Shown here: positions 1 through 8,839 of the stretch, piece by piece | Position numbering within the stretch: position 1 is the stretch's first letter | How the letters are laid out: every line of letters starts with the position of its first letter | From: Pseudoduganella flava | GTDB taxonomy: Bacteria > Pseudomonadota > Gammaproteobacteria > Burkholderiales > Burkholderiaceae_D | DNA: 64,000 nt | Direction: 5' to 3' | Assembly (NCBI RefSeq): GCF_007830495.1 | Contig: NZ_VLKW01000003.1 | Coordinates: forward strand, 558,001-622,000 | Position numbers and translations under genes: made by a program | Notes under the pieces: model-generated | Database searches by the model: none | Told to the model about the DNA's origin: nothing | The model's input: only the letters and a program-made list of their open reading frames with translations

Positions 1-808
<808 letters not shown>

Positions 809-940
809 TTACAGCGCAACTTTCGCATGCGAGCGCAGCAATTATTGACTTCGTCGCAAAGGAAATTCATCCGTACGGGGCTTTATTGGCGCTGGACCGG
901 GAAGGCACACTGCGCTCTGACCTATTTTCCGGAGCGCCCC

Positions 941-2056
941 ATGACTGTCCCGAACGACCCGCTGTTCCAGCCCGCCACGCTTGGCCCCCTCACCCTGCCG
1001 AACCGCATCGTGATGCCGCCGATGACGCGCGCCCGCGCCGCCCAGCCCGGCGACGTGCCGACCGCGCTGATGGCCGAGTATTACGCGCAGCGGGCCGACG
1101 CCGGATTGATCGTCAGCGAAGGTACGTGGATCTCGCCCCTCGGCAAAGGCTACGCGTGGACGCCCGGTATCCACACGCCGGAACAGGTCGCCGGCTGGCG
1201 CCAGGTGACCGACGCCGTGCACGCCGCCGGCGGCAGGATCTTCGCCCAGCTCTGGCACGTAGGCCGCCTCAGCCATACCAGCCTGCTGGGCGGCCAGGCG
1301 CCCGTGTCGTCGTCGGCGCTGCCGGCCACCGGCGTCAACGTCTTCATCGCCGAGGCGGACGGCAGACCGGGCGCCGTGCAGGCGTCCACGCCGCGCGCGC
1401 TGACGATCGCCGAGATCCACGCGATCGTCGACGACTACCGCGCCGCCGCCGGCCGGGCGATGGCGGCCGGCTTCGACGGCGTCGAACTGCACGCCGCGAA
1501 CGGCTACCTGGTGAACCAGTTCATCGATTCGGGTGCCAATCTGCGCACGGACGAGTATGGCGGTACGCTGGACAACCGGCTGCGCTTTCTCGGCAAGGTG
1601 GCGCAGGCGCTGGTGGAAGGCACGGGCGACGCACGCCGCGTCGGCATCCGCCTGGCCCCGTTGACGACCCTCAACGGCTGCGTCGATGCCGACCCGGAAA
1701 CGACCTACGTGGCGGCCGCCAGCCTGCTGGGCGAACTGGGCGTCGGCTACCTGCATATCGCCGAGGCGGACTGGGACGACGCGCCGCACATGCCCCTCGC
1801 GTTCAGGCAGCGTCTGCGCGCGGCATTCGACGGCATGCTGATCTACGCGGGCAAGTACGACGCCGCCCGCGCCCGCGCCGCGCTGGCGGGCGGCTGGGCG
1901 GACATGATCGGATTCGGCCGGCCGTTCGTCGCCAACCCGGACCTGCCGGAGCGCCTGCGCGCCGGCGCCCCGCTGGCACAGCACGATCGCGAGACGCTGT
2001 TCGGGGGTGGCGCGCATGGGCTCATCGATTATCCGCCGCTGGCCGCGGCGGCTTGA
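941..2056 (+). CDS. Old-yellow-enzyme family NADH:flavin oxidoreductase (NemA/alkene reductase type)
   Basis: FMN-dependent TIM-barrel ene-reductase of 371 residues, the normal length. The first strand carries LPNRIVMPPMTR, the substrate-binding H-N pair lies in HAANGYLVNQF, and the phosphate-binding end has IGFGRPFVANPDL. Members reduce alpha,beta-unsaturated carbonyls, nitroesters and N-ethylmaleimide with NAD(P)H; the physiological substrate here cannot be told. I chose the ATG at 941 because the family's N-terminus (DPLFQPATLGPLTLPNR) begins there; a weak GGAG lies 8 bases upstream. The reading frame stays open back to 149, but that is antisense to gmd. The gene is monocistronic and ends 29 bp from the convergent PEP-CTERM gene. 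Confidence 0.93.
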   Translation: MTVPNDPLFQPATLGPLTLPNRIVMPPMTRARAAQPGDVPTALMAEYYAQRADAGLIVSEGTWISPLGKGYAWTPGIHTPEQVAGWRQVTDAVHAAGGRIFAQLWHVGRLSHTSLLGGQAPVSSSALPATGVNVFIAEADGRPGAVQASTPRALTIAEIHAIVDDYRAAAGRAMAAGFDGVELHAANGYLVNQFIDSGANLRTDEYGGTLDNRLRFLGKVAQALVEGTGDARRVGIRLAPLTTLNGCVDADPETTYVAAASLLGELGVGYLHIAEADWDDAPHMPLAFRQRLRAAFDGMLIYAGKYDAARARAALAGGWADMIGFGRPFVANPDLPERLRAGAPLAQHDRETLFGGGAHGLIDYPPLAAAA

Positions 2057-2085
2057 CGACCGCGGCCGGCGACGGCCTGCCTGGA

Positions 2086-2679
2086 CTACTTGCCGCGGCG
2101 GCGCAGCGCTGCGGCGACGAGACCGGCCCCGCTCAACCAGAGCATCGCCGCGCCCGGCTCGGGCACGGGCGCCGGCGAGATCGTGAAGGTCGTCTCGCTG
2201 GTCCAGTCATATTGGTATTCACTCTCGTACATACCCCCGTACCGGTAAGTGTAGATGAATTGACCGGTGCGCATCGTTCCGCCCCAGCCGCTGACGTACT
2301 CGTCGTTGCCCCAGTGTTCGACGTGAAAGTCGAGATTCCCTTTCAGGTCATACGAGAATTGCGGAATCAGGCAGCGCAGCCAGGGCGTCCATTCGTTGGC
2401 GCAGCCACCGGGCCGGCTCGGACCACCGGGCCAATCGACAACCCACTCGATCAGGGTGTAGTGGTCGGCCTTGAAGTAGGTCAACTCGTCCAGCGCAATA
2501 ATGCCGTCCCGGTTGACGTCCGTCCCGTCAAAGCGGCCGGTCAATGTCATGTCCGGCCTGAAGGTGCCGGTCTGGACATCCAGGAAACCCTGGTACGTGA
2601 ATTCCCACGTCGCCGCTTCAGCCTTCGCGCCGACGAGTCCGGCAGCAAGCAATGCAATACACAACAGGTGTTTTTTCAT
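2086..2679 (-). CDS. EF-hand-bearing PEP-CTERM protein, paralogue 1
   Basis: Secreted protein of 197 residues. It has a signal peptide (about 1-23), a domain beginning WEFTYQGF, one canonical 12-residue EF-hand loop (D54, N56, D58, G59, E65) and a C-terminal PEP-CTERM tail (VPEP at 172, hydrophobic helix, RRR). PEP-CTERM tails are recognised by exosortase, which processes the protein for release or envelope attachment; no exosortase is in the window. The same layout recurs at 2984-3562 and 51722-52297. The loop suggests that calcium binding stabilises the fold; that is inference. A region of about 300 bp separates it from its paralogue and holds a shared upstream box. The function of the domain is unknown to me. 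Confidence 0.88.
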   Translation of the reverse strand: MKKHLLCIALLAAGLVGAKAEAATWEFTYQGFLDVQTGTFRPDMTLTGRFDGTDVNRDGIIALDELTYFKADHYTLIEWVVDWPGGPSRPGGCANEWTPWLRCLIPQFSYDLKGNLDFHVEHWGNDEYVSGWGGTMRTGQFIYTYRYGGMYESEYQYDWTSETTFTISPAPVPEPGAAMLWLSGAGLVAAALRRRGK

Positions 2680-2983
2680 TGATATCTCCTGTGCAGTTCG
2701 ATGGAACAGCTCGACTTATCCCGCGTGACGGACCGTGCCCGCCATGCCCGGCCGACGACAGGGTTGGCTCGGCTGTCGGATCCGGTCTGGTCATTATTGC
2801 CAAAAAATTACCGAACAGGAGACGGCTTTGGAACGGAAGAGGTTGAGGAAATACGAAAAAAAGACCGGGGTGCAATCCGCAAGCCGACCGGCCTGCCGAA
2901 TGCCGTGCAGAGCCGCCCGTGAGCTGGTCACGCGACAGGAGCATCTGTCCGGGTAGTGCTCCAGCGCCGCCCGGACCATGCGA
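2680..2983. other. 304-bp intergenic region between two PEP-CTERM paralogues
   Basis: No gene is credible here. It holds the ribosome-binding site of the gene at 2679 (ATATCTCCTG read on the plus strand) and the shared upstream box at 2790-2825. The rest shows no hairpin or repeat that I can name; short open frames lack codon character. Confidence 0.6.
2790..2825 (-). promoter_or_regulatory. Upstream box shared by two PEP-CTERM genes, copy 1
   Basis: On the plus strand this reads TCATTATTGCC, an A/T run, then ACCGAACAGGAGACGG. Nearly the same string occurs at 3622-3657 upstream of the second paralogue (TCATTGTTAC, then ACCGAACAGGGAACGG). It lies about 110-145 bp upstream of the start codon. 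It may be a regulator site or residual similarity from gene duplication. It does not match a sigma-54 promoter. Confidence 0.45.
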
Positions 2984-3562
2984 TCACTTCTTGGTGGAGC
3001 GCGTCACCCAGCCGCGCCGCCGCGCCGCCAGCACCGCCATGCCGAGGGGCAGCAGCAATGCGATCGACGGTTCCGGCACCGGGGCCGGGTCGAGCGTCAA
3101 CGTGGTGCGGTCGGACCACAGGTAGCGGCGCTCCCACTCGCCCACCGGTCCATACGCGCCGTTGTAGATCCGGTCGCCCGTGATGATGCCGCCATACCAG
3201 CCGCTGGAGAACTCGTCGTTGCCTTCGTAGCCGATGTCGAACGCGAGCTGGCCGGTCAACTTGAAGGAAAAACTGACGATACTGCATTTGAGGTACTGGC
3301 TGGTCGAATCGACACAGCCGTCGCGCCACGAGCCGAGGTACTCCTGGCCGGCGGCATACATGTAAGTCAGCTCCTTCAAAGTGATGACGCCATCGCCGTT
3401 CTTGTCTTGCCCGCCGAACCGTCCGGTCAGGCGCATGTCCGGCGCGAAGATGCCGGTTGTGGCATCGGTAAAGCCTTGATAGGTGAAACTCCAGGTTTCC
3501 GCCCGGGCCGTGGCACAGACGGTTGCCGCGGCTGCGGCGGCAAAGAGCAGGCGTTTGATCAT
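2984..3562 (-). CDS. EF-hand-bearing PEP-CTERM protein, paralogue 2
   Basis: Secreted protein of 192 residues, clearly paralogous to the gene at 2086-2679. It has a signal peptide (about 1-21), ETWSFTYQGFTDATTG, an EF-hand loop with D53, N55, D57, G58 and E64, a GNDEFSSGW motif matching GNDEYVSGW in paralogue 1, and a PEP-CTERM tail from VPEP at 162. The tail after the hydrophobic helix is longer than usual (RRRGWVTRSTKK). The two genes lie in the same orientation with 304 bp between them and each has its own upstream box, so they are probably separate transcription units produced by tandem duplication. Biochemical role unknown. Confidence 0.88.
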   Translation of the reverse strand: MIKRLLFAAAAAATVCATARAETWSFTYQGFTDATTGIFAPDMRLTGRFGGQDKNGDGVITLKELTYMYAAGQEYLGSWRDGCVDSTSQYLKCSIVSFSFKLTGQLAFDIGYEGNDEFSSGWYGGIITGDRIYNGAYGPVGEWERRYLWSDRTTLTLDPAPVPEPSIALLLPLGMAVLAARRRGWVTRSTKK

Positions 3563-3621
3563 GATCGCTCCTACGTTCGATGTTTGAAAGCATGTGGCAA
3601 TGAGGCCGGAGATACCGGAAG

Positions 3622-3657
3622 CTCATTGTTACAAACGCATCACCGAACAGGGAACGG
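3622..3657 (-). promoter_or_regulatory. Upstream box shared by two PEP-CTERM genes, copy 2
   Basis: Counterpart of the box at 2790-2825, located about 60-95 bp upstream of the ATG at 3562. The conserved core is ACCGAACAGG-(A/G)-(G/A)ACGG on the plus strand. Flanking sequence between the two genes is otherwise dissimilar, which favours a retained functional site, though recent duplication cannot be excluded. Confidence 0.45.
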
Positions 3658-3775
3658 TGCGCCGGAGTACGGCACGCAGAAAAAACGGCAAAACCACGCA
3701 GGATGCGATAGGACCGGGCAGTCAAGTCCTTACCGCGTTGCCGTTCGCAAAGACGGGCTCGGCTGTAAGCCGCGC

Positions 3776-4231
3776 TCAGGAATACCCAAAGCCGCGCGCC
3801 ATCGCCGCAGCGGCGATCGGGATCACCGCGAACACGTGGATCTCGCCCAGCATACGCCGGCGCAACGCATTGACCTCGTCGAGCGGCGGCGTGAACCCCG
3901 CATCCGCCTTCAGCGCTTTCTGCCAGGCCAGGATGCGCAGCGTGGGCTTGATGGACAGCAGGCCGACGACGAGGAACGCCCCGACCTTGATCCAGAATGC
4001 GGGGTTGTGCAGGTAGAAGTCGGCGCCCTTGGCGCCATGGAACACCCGGCCGAAGCCGACGACGAGAATCGCCAGCGCCAGCACGCCGTAGGCCGCGTCG
4101 AACCGGCCCAGCAGGCGCACGGTGTGCGGCGACATCGCGGCCGGCCGCATCAGCGCCAGTTCCGCCGCAAGCACGGCGGCGATGCCGAAGACGATCAGGT
4201 GGTGGACGATGGCAAGGATGAGGTCGGTCAT
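3776..4231 (-). CDS. DUF2214 family integral membrane protein
   Basis: Predicted inner-membrane protein of 151 residues with four hydrophobic segments (about 5-25, 45-65, 82-102 and 130-148). It opens with MTDLILAIVHHLIVFGIAA, which is the characteristic start of DUF2214 proteins; the histidine pair and the later KGADFYLHNPAFWIKVGAF also fit. Function is not known. The frame is open further upstream, but the ATG at 4231 fits the family start. It lies downstream of maeB in the same orientation, separated by the maeB terminator, so it is probably transcribed alone. Confidence 0.82.
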   Translation of the reverse strand: MTDLILAIVHHLIVFGIAAVLAAELALMRPAAMSPHTVRLLGRFDAAYGVLALAILVVGFGRVFHGAKGADFYLHNPAFWIKVGAFLVVGLLSIKPTLRILAWQKALKADAGFTPPLDEVNALRRRMLGEIHVFAVIPIAAAAMARGFGYS

Positions 4232-4343
4232 GGTGACGACAATGTAGCCTTCTCTTTGCGCATTGTCAAAACGCTTCGCCGGCGGCATAACCGGGATCAA
4301 ATCCGCACAGGAAATATTGCCGCCGGTCGCGAAAGCCGCGCAC

Positions 4344-4369
4344 AAAAAAAGGCCGCCTCGCGGCGGCCC
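4344..4369 (-). terminator. Intrinsic terminator of maeB
   Basis: GGCCGCC-tcgc-GGCGGCC hairpin with a run of seven A on its left side, which becomes a U-tract for minus-strand transcripts; it lies 22 bp after the maeB stop. Confidence 0.85.
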
Positions 4370-4391
4370 CTTCGGAGTCGATCCGAAAAAA

Positions 4392-6710
4392 TCAGCCCTT
4401 GCGCTGGGCCACCACGTCGACGACGCACAGCGCCGTCATGTTGACGATGCGGCGCACCGTGGCGGACGGGGTCAGGATGTGTACCGGTGCCGCGCAGCCC
4501 AGCAGGATCGGGCCGATCGCGATGCCGTTGCCGGCCGCCGTCTTCACCAGATTGTAGGCGATGTTGGCGGATTCGATGTTCGGCGCCACCAGCAGGTTCG
4601 CGTCGCGCTCCAGCGTCGAATTCGGCATCAACTTCTTGCGCAACTTCGAATCGAGCGCCGTGTCGCCGTGCATCTCGCCATCGATCTCCAGGTCCGGTGC
4701 GCGTTCCCGCACCAGCTGCAGCGTGGCGCGCATCTTCTGCGCCGACTCGCTGTTGGACGAGCCGAAGTTCGAGTGCGACAGCAGCGCCACCGAAGGCGAC
4801 AGGCCGAAGCGGCGCATCTCTTCCGCGGCCATGATCGTGATCTCGGCCAGCTGCTCGGCGCTCGGGTTTTCGTTGACGTGGGTGTCCACCATCACGATCT
4901 GGCGCTCCGGCAGCACCAGCACGTTCATCGCCGCGTACACGTTGGTGCCCGCGCGCTTGCCCAGCACCTGGTCGATGTAGTGCAGGTGCAGCTGGGTGGT
5001 GCCGAAGGTACCGCAGATCATGCCGTCCGCATCGCCCTTCTTGATCATCATCGCGCCGATCAGGCTGTGGCGGCGGCGCATTTCCAGCTTCGCGTATTCC
5101 TCCGTCACGCCCTTGCGGTTCGTGAGTTCGTAGTACGCCGTCCAGTAGTCGCGGTAGCGGTCGTCGTAGTCGGGGTTGATCACGTCGAAGTCCACGCCCA
5201 GCTTCAGGCGCAGGCCGAACTTCTGGATGCGCGATTCCAGCACAGTGGGGCGGCCAACGAGGATCGGGCGCGCCAGCCGCTCGTCGACGACGACCTGCAC
5301 GGCGCGCAGCACGCGCTCTTCCTCGCCTTCCGCGTAGACGATGCGCTTCAGATCCGGATGCGTCTTCTTCGCCACCGAGAACAGCGGCTTCATGAACGTG
5401 CCGCTGCGGTAGACGAATTCCTGCAGGCTGTCGGCGTACGCTTCCAGGTTCTTGATCGGCCGCGTCGCCACGCCCGACTCCTCGGCGGCCCTGGCCACGG
5501 CCGGCGCGATCTTGATCAACAGGCGCGGGTCGAACGGCATCGGGATCAGGTACTCGGGCCCGAACGACAGGCTGGTGAAGCCGTAGGTGGTGGCGACGAC
5601 GTCCGACTGCTCGGCATGCGCCAGTTCGGCGATCGCGTGCACGACGGCGATTTCCATTTCGCGCGTGATCGTCGTGGCGCCGCAATCGAGCGCGCCGCGG
5701 AAGATGTACGGGAAGCAGAGCACGTTGTTGACCTGGTTCGGGTAGTCCGAACGGCCCGTGCAGATGACGGCGTCGTCGCGCACGGCCTTCACGTCTTCCG
5801 GCAGGATTTCCGGGTTCGGGTTCGCCAGCGCCAGGATGATCGGCTTGACGGCCATGCGCTTGACCATGTCCTGCTTCAGCACGCCGCCAGCGGAGAGGCC
5901 CAGGAAGATGTCGGCATCGTCGATCACTTCGGCGAGCGTGCGCGCGGACGTTTCACGGGCGAAGCGTTCCTTGTCCGGGTCCATCAGCTCGGTGCGGCCC
6001 TTGTAGACGACGCCGGCCAGGTCGGTCACGTAGATGTTCTCGATCGGGAAGCCCAGGTCGACGATCAGGTCCAGGCAGGCCAGCGCGGCCGCGCCGGCGC
6101 CGGAGACGACCAGCTTGCATTCCTTGATGTTCTTGCCGACCAGCGAGATGCCGTTCAGGATGGCCGCGCCGACGATGATCGCGGTGCCGTGCTGGTCGTC
6201 GTGGAAGACGGGAATCTTCATCCGCTCGCGCAGCTTGCGCTCGATGTAGAAGCACTCCGGCGCCTTGATGTCTTCCAGGTTCACACCGCCGAACGTCGGT
6301 TCCAGCGCGGCGATCACGTCGATCAGCTTGTCCGGGTCCTGCTCGTTGATCTCGATGTCGAACACGTCGATGCCGGCGAACTTCTTGAACAGCACGCCCT
6401 TGCCTTCCATGACGGGCTTCGAGGCGAGAGCGCCGATATTGCCGAGGCCGAGGACCGCGGTGCCGTTCGAAATGACGGCCACCAGGTTGCCGCGCGCCGT
6501 ATACTTGTAGGCGGCGGCGGGATCGACGACGATTTCCTCACAGGGGGCGGCGACGCCCGGCGAATATGCCAGGGCCAGGTCGCGCTGGTTCATCAGCTGC
6601 TTGGTCGGGGTCACGCTGATCTTGCCGGGCCGGGGGCACTCGTGATATTCAAGCGCGGCCAGGCGCAGTTGTTGCCGCAGTTCCTCTTTCTTGTCAGATG
6701 ACGAATCCAT
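4392..6710 (-). CDS. maeB: NADP-dependent malic enzyme with C-terminal phosphotransacetylase-like domain
   Basis: Oxidative decarboxylation of malate to pyruvate with NADP reduction, linking the TCA cycle to pyruvate and NADPH supply. The 772-residue length and domain order are those of MaeB: malic enzyme N-terminal domain with [11 protein letters not shown] (about 50-60), the catalytic and NADP-binding half with [20 protein letters not shown] and [12 protein letters not shown], then from about residue 430 a phosphate acetyltransferase-like domain ([21 protein letters not shown]). In studied MaeB proteins the latter domain is regulatory (acetyl-CoA inhibition) rather than a transacetylase. 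The ATG at 6710 starts directly at the family N-terminus. It is followed by a strong terminator and divergent from the rubrerythrin-like gene. Confidence 0.96.
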   Translation of the reverse strand: MDSSSDKKEELRQQLRLAALEYHECPRPGKISVTPTKQLMNQRDLALAYSPGVAAPCEEIVVDPAAAYKYTARGNLVAVISNGTAVLGLGNIGALASKPVMEGKGVLFKKFAGIDVFDIEINEQDPDKLIDVIAALEPTFGGVNLEDIKAPECFYIERKLRERMKIPVFHDDQHGTAIIVGAAILNGISLVGKNIKECKLVVSGAGAAALACLDLIVDLGFPIENIYVTDLAGVVYKGRTELMDPDKERFARETSARTLAEVIDDADIFLGLSAGGVLKQDMVKRMAVKPIILALANPNPEILPEDVKAVRDDAVICTGRSDYPNQVNNVLCFPYIFRGALDCGATTITREMEIAVVHAIAELAHAEQSDVVATTYGFTSLSFGPEYLIPMPFDPRLLIKIAPAVARAAEESGVATRPIKNLEAYADSLQEFVYRSGTFMKPLFSVAKKTHPDLKRIVYAEGEEERVLRAVQVVVDERLARPILVGRPTVLESRIQKFGLRLKLGVDFDVINPDYDDRYRDYWTAYYELTNRKGVTEEYAKLEMRRRHSLIGAMMIKKGDADGMICGTFGTTQLHLHYIDQVLGKRAGTNVYAAMNVLVLPERQIVMVDTHVNENPSAEQLAEITIMAAEEMRRFGLSPSVALLSHSNFGSSNSESAQKMRATLQLVRERAPDLEIDGEMHGDTALDSKLRKKLMPNSTLERDANLLVAPNIESANIAYNLVKTAAGNGIAIGPILLGCAAPVHILTPSATVRRIVNMTALCVVDVVAQRKG

Positions 6711-6816
6711 TGCTGTACTGCCTTCCTGTGCTGTCTGAAAATTATCCGATTCTAGCAGACGGTAAACGGCGCTGAAGTAGGTATTTCCACGAACGCTCGT
6801 GCCTTTCCGAGTTTTT

Positions 6817-6870
6817 CTATCGCAAGCAGCGTTTCTATCAGTTTTTGCTATCAGTCAATTTTCGCTATCA
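6817..6870 (+). promoter_or_regulatory. Four iterated CTATC motifs in the maeB/rubrerythrin divergent promoter region
   Basis: CTATC occurs at 6817, 6835, 6848 and 6865, three of them as CTATCA after a T-rich stretch (TTTCTATCA, TTTTTGCTATCA, TTTCGCTATCA). Spacing is 18, 13 and 17 bp. The cluster lies 30-85 bp upstream of the start at 6900 and about 110-160 bp upstream of maeB, a plausible operator or promoter region. No known regulator consensus is recognised. Confidence 0.35.
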
Positions 6871-6899
6871 TCCCGCATCGTTTGCACGAGGAGAACCCG

Positions 6900-7379
6900 A
6901 TGGCCGATACGCCCGATTCGATCACGCTGAAAAACCTGCAGACGGCATTTGCCGCCGAGGCGATGGCGCACCTGAAGTACCGCTATTTCGCGAAGCTGGC
7001 GCGGGCGGCCGGCGCTCCCGAGATCGCCCGGCTGTTCGAGGAAACGGCCGAACAGGAGGTGCTGCATGCGTTCGGCCACCTGGACCTGTTGTATCCGCGC
7101 GATCGCACGACGCCGGCACGCGCCCTCGCGCTGGCACTGGAGAGCGAGCAGCACGAATACGAGGAGATGTACCCGGAGTTCCGCGCCGCGGCGCTGGCCG
7201 AAGGCGAACGGCTGGCCGCCGGCGAATTCGACGAGCAGATCGGTGAGTCGGCGGAACACGCGGCGGCGTTCCGGCGCATGCTGGAGACGGCCGCGAAGCG
7301 CTTCGGCGCGCTCGCCAATGTCGAGGAACGCCACGCCAGCGGCTACCGGGCCGCGCTGGCGCGCCATCTGGACGAATAA
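6900..7379 (+). CDS. Rubrerythrin-like diiron (ferritin-fold) protein lacking a rubredoxin domain
   Basis: Four-helix-bundle diiron protein of 159 residues. The pattern FAAEAMAHLKYRYFA followed by EETAEQEVLHAFGHL supplies the first ExxH half-site; ESEQHEYEEMY and NVEERHASGY supply the second. Classical rubrerythrins reduce hydrogen peroxide and carry a C-terminal rubredoxin with two CxxC motifs; no cysteine pair exists here, so electron delivery must differ (erythrin or sulerythrin-like). The ATG at 6900 was chosen over an in-frame TTG at 6882 because GAGGAGAA sits 6 bases upstream. Role in oxidative stress or iron handling is inferred from the family. Confidence 0.85.
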   Translation: MADTPDSITLKNLQTAFAAEAMAHLKYRYFAKLARAAGAPEIARLFEETAEQEVLHAFGHLDLLYPRDRTTPARALALALESEQHEYEEMYPEFRAAALAEGERLAAGEFDEQIGESAEHAAAFRRMLETAAKRFGALANVEERHASGYRAALARHLDE

Positions 7380-7470
7380 GCCACAGGTACGCCGCAGCGC
7401 ATCACGACGAGTTGCTGACGCGCCGCCGGAAGTACGCTACATTGGTGCCGTCAGACCAACGGAGGTCCTC

Positions 7471-7677
7471 ATGCGCATTCCTGCCGTGCTCGTCGTTTCC
7501 GTCATCGTCGTCGCGTTCGCCTGGAGCTATGGCCCGGCGTGGGCCGTGTTCGGCGCGCTTGCCGTCGCCACGTTCGCGTTCCTCGGCATCCGGCAGGCGC
7601 TGCGAAGTCGGACGGCCGGCACGCCGGCATATGGCGGCGCCAGCAGTGACTGCGGTGGCGGGGACGGCTCCGACTAA
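7471..7677 (+). CDS. Small membrane protein with Gly/Cys-rich C-terminus
   Basis: Peptide of 68 residues preceded by a strong GGAGG six bases before the ATG at 7471. It has two adjacent hydrophobic segments (about 4-20 and 22-40), a short basic patch (RQALRSRTAG) and a tail ending SSDCGGGDGSD. The tail resembles the Gly-rich DCGGGDGG endings I have seen in small Burkholderiales membrane proteins of unknown function. It sits between the rubrerythrin-like gene and thiL in the same direction; the 48-bp gap to thiL allows co-transcription. No function can be proposed. Confidence 0.7.
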   Translation: MRIPAVLVVSVIVVAFAWSYGPAWAVFGALAVATFAFLGIRQALRSRTAGTPAYGGASSDCGGGDGSD

Positions 7678-7725
7678 CGGCGCGGGCTGGCGGCTCGGAC
7701 CGGAAGCTGCCGCTACAATGGCAGC

Positions 7726-8691
7726 ATGCTTTCCGAATTCGACCTGATCAAACAATTCTTCGTGCGCCCGGGCGCCGGCCGTGCCGAGCTCGGCATCGGC
7801 GACGACTGCGCGCTGTTGCGCCCCACGCCGGGCATGACCATGGCGATCTCGTCCGACATGCTCGTCGAGGACCGCCACTTCTTTGCGGGCGAGGATCCGC
7901 GCCGGCTCGGCCACAAGAGCCTGGCCGTCAACCTGTCCGACCTTGCCGCGATGGGCGCCCGGCCCGTCGCGTTCACGTTGGCGCTGGCGTTGCCGGTGGC
8001 CGATGCCGACTGGCTGCGCGCATTCTCCGGCGGCCTGTTCGCGCTGGCGGATGCCCATGGCTGCGAACTGATCGGCGGCGACACGACGAAGGGTCCGCTG
8101 AACATCTGCATCACGATCTTCGGCGAGGTGGCGTCAAGCCGCGCGCTGCGGCGCGATGCCGCCCGCGCCGGCGACGACATCTGGGTCTCCGGCACGCTGG
8201 GCGATGCGCGGCTGGCACTGGCCGGCCTGCGCGGCGAAACCCCGCTCGCGGCGGATGCGCTGGCGCAGGCCGCGCAGCGCATGCACCTGCCCACGCCCCG
8301 CGTCGCACTCGGCCTGGCACTGGCCGGGCAAGGGCTGGCCCACGCGGCGATCGACATCTCGGACGGCCTCGCGGGCGACCTGGGCCACATCCTGGAACGC
8401 TCTGGCGCGGGCGCCACACTGGACGCCGATGCGCTGCCTGCCGGCCCAGTGCTGGCGACGCAGGACATCGCGCTGCGCCGCGCGTACACGGCTGCCGGCG
8501 GCGACGATTACGAGCTGTGCTTCACGGCGCCGGCCGCGCAGCGCGAAGCGATCCTCGCGGCGGGTGTCGCGTGCGGCACGCCGGTGGCGCGGGTGGGGCG
8601 AATCGAGGCGGAGCGGGGCTTGCGGTTCGTGGACGCGGCCGGTGCGCCGCTGGACTTGCGGCTGGGGGGGTTCGATCACTTCGTGGTGTGA
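7726..8691 (+). CDS. thiL: Thiamine-monophosphate kinase
   Basis: ATP-dependent phosphorylation of thiamine monophosphate to thiamine diphosphate, the last step of the cofactor pathway. Length 321 residues. Recognisable ThiL signatures are the N-terminal MLSEFDLIKQFF, GIGDDCALL, the metal-binding SSDMLVEDRHF, SLAVNLSDLAAMGA, GGDTTKGP, DISDGLAGDLGHI and GDDYELCF. The ATG at 7726 matches the family start. Downstream it converges on the REC-GGDEF-EAL-REC gene, with a 96-bp hairpin element between them. Confidence 0.96.
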   Translation: MLSEFDLIKQFFVRPGAGRAELGIGDDCALLRPTPGMTMAISSDMLVEDRHFFAGEDPRRLGHKSLAVNLSDLAAMGARPVAFTLALALPVADADWLRAFSGGLFALADAHGCELIGGDTTKGPLNICITIFGEVASSRALRRDAARAGDDIWVSGTLGDARLALAGLRGETPLAADALAQAAQRMHLPTPRVALGLALAGQGLAHAAIDISDGLAGDLGHILERSGAGATLDADALPAGPVLATQDIALRRAYTAAGGDDYELCFTAPAAQREAILAAGVACGTPVARVGRIEAERGLRFVDAAGAPLDLRLGGFDHFVV

Positions 8692-8740
8692 CTGCGAAGG
8701 GCCGCTAACGGTCGAGAACAAACCCAAGTGCAAACCCTGG

Positions 8741-8835
8741 GGTCAGGAAGGAGCGCTGGCTTGCAAGCCAGCGCCGCTGCGCAGGCGCGGAGCATGCTCC
8801 GTGAAACCCCTGCTTCGCCCCACCGGGTCTGACCC
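8741..8835 (+). repeat. 96-bp two-hairpin intergenic element, copy 1
   Basis: Starts GGTCAGGAAGGAG and ends CGGGTCTGACCC. Hairpin I (8753-8774) is a perfect 22-bp palindrome with arm GCGCTGGCTTG. Hairpin II (8788-8801) is CGGAGC/GCTCCG around AT. A conserved segment follows (GAAACCCCTGCTTCGCCCC). Copies 2 and 3 share the ends and the GAAAYCCCYGCT segment but have different, still self-complementary, stems. Located between the convergent thiL and REC-EAL genes. Confidence 0.85.
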
Positions 8836-8839
8836 TATG

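Noticed and set aside
2680..3700. Sigma-54 promoter for the PEP-CTERM genes
   Set aside because: A TGGCA occurs upstream of the first gene, but no TTGC element follows at the required spacing, and the second gene lacks even the TGGCA.
4263..6701. Open frame of 812 codons on the plus strand opposite maeB
   Set aside because: Antisense shadow of a fully recognisable malic enzyme; the composition (runs of Arg, His, Asp, Val) is typical of GC-rich antisense frames. The same holds for long plus-strand frames at 8156-11587, 11424-13724 and 33107-34870.
8741..8835. Reading the two-hairpin element as an ordinary intrinsic terminator or an integron attC site
   Set aside because: No U-tract follows either hairpin, and no integrase or cassette organisation is present; the conserved flanks are not those of attC.
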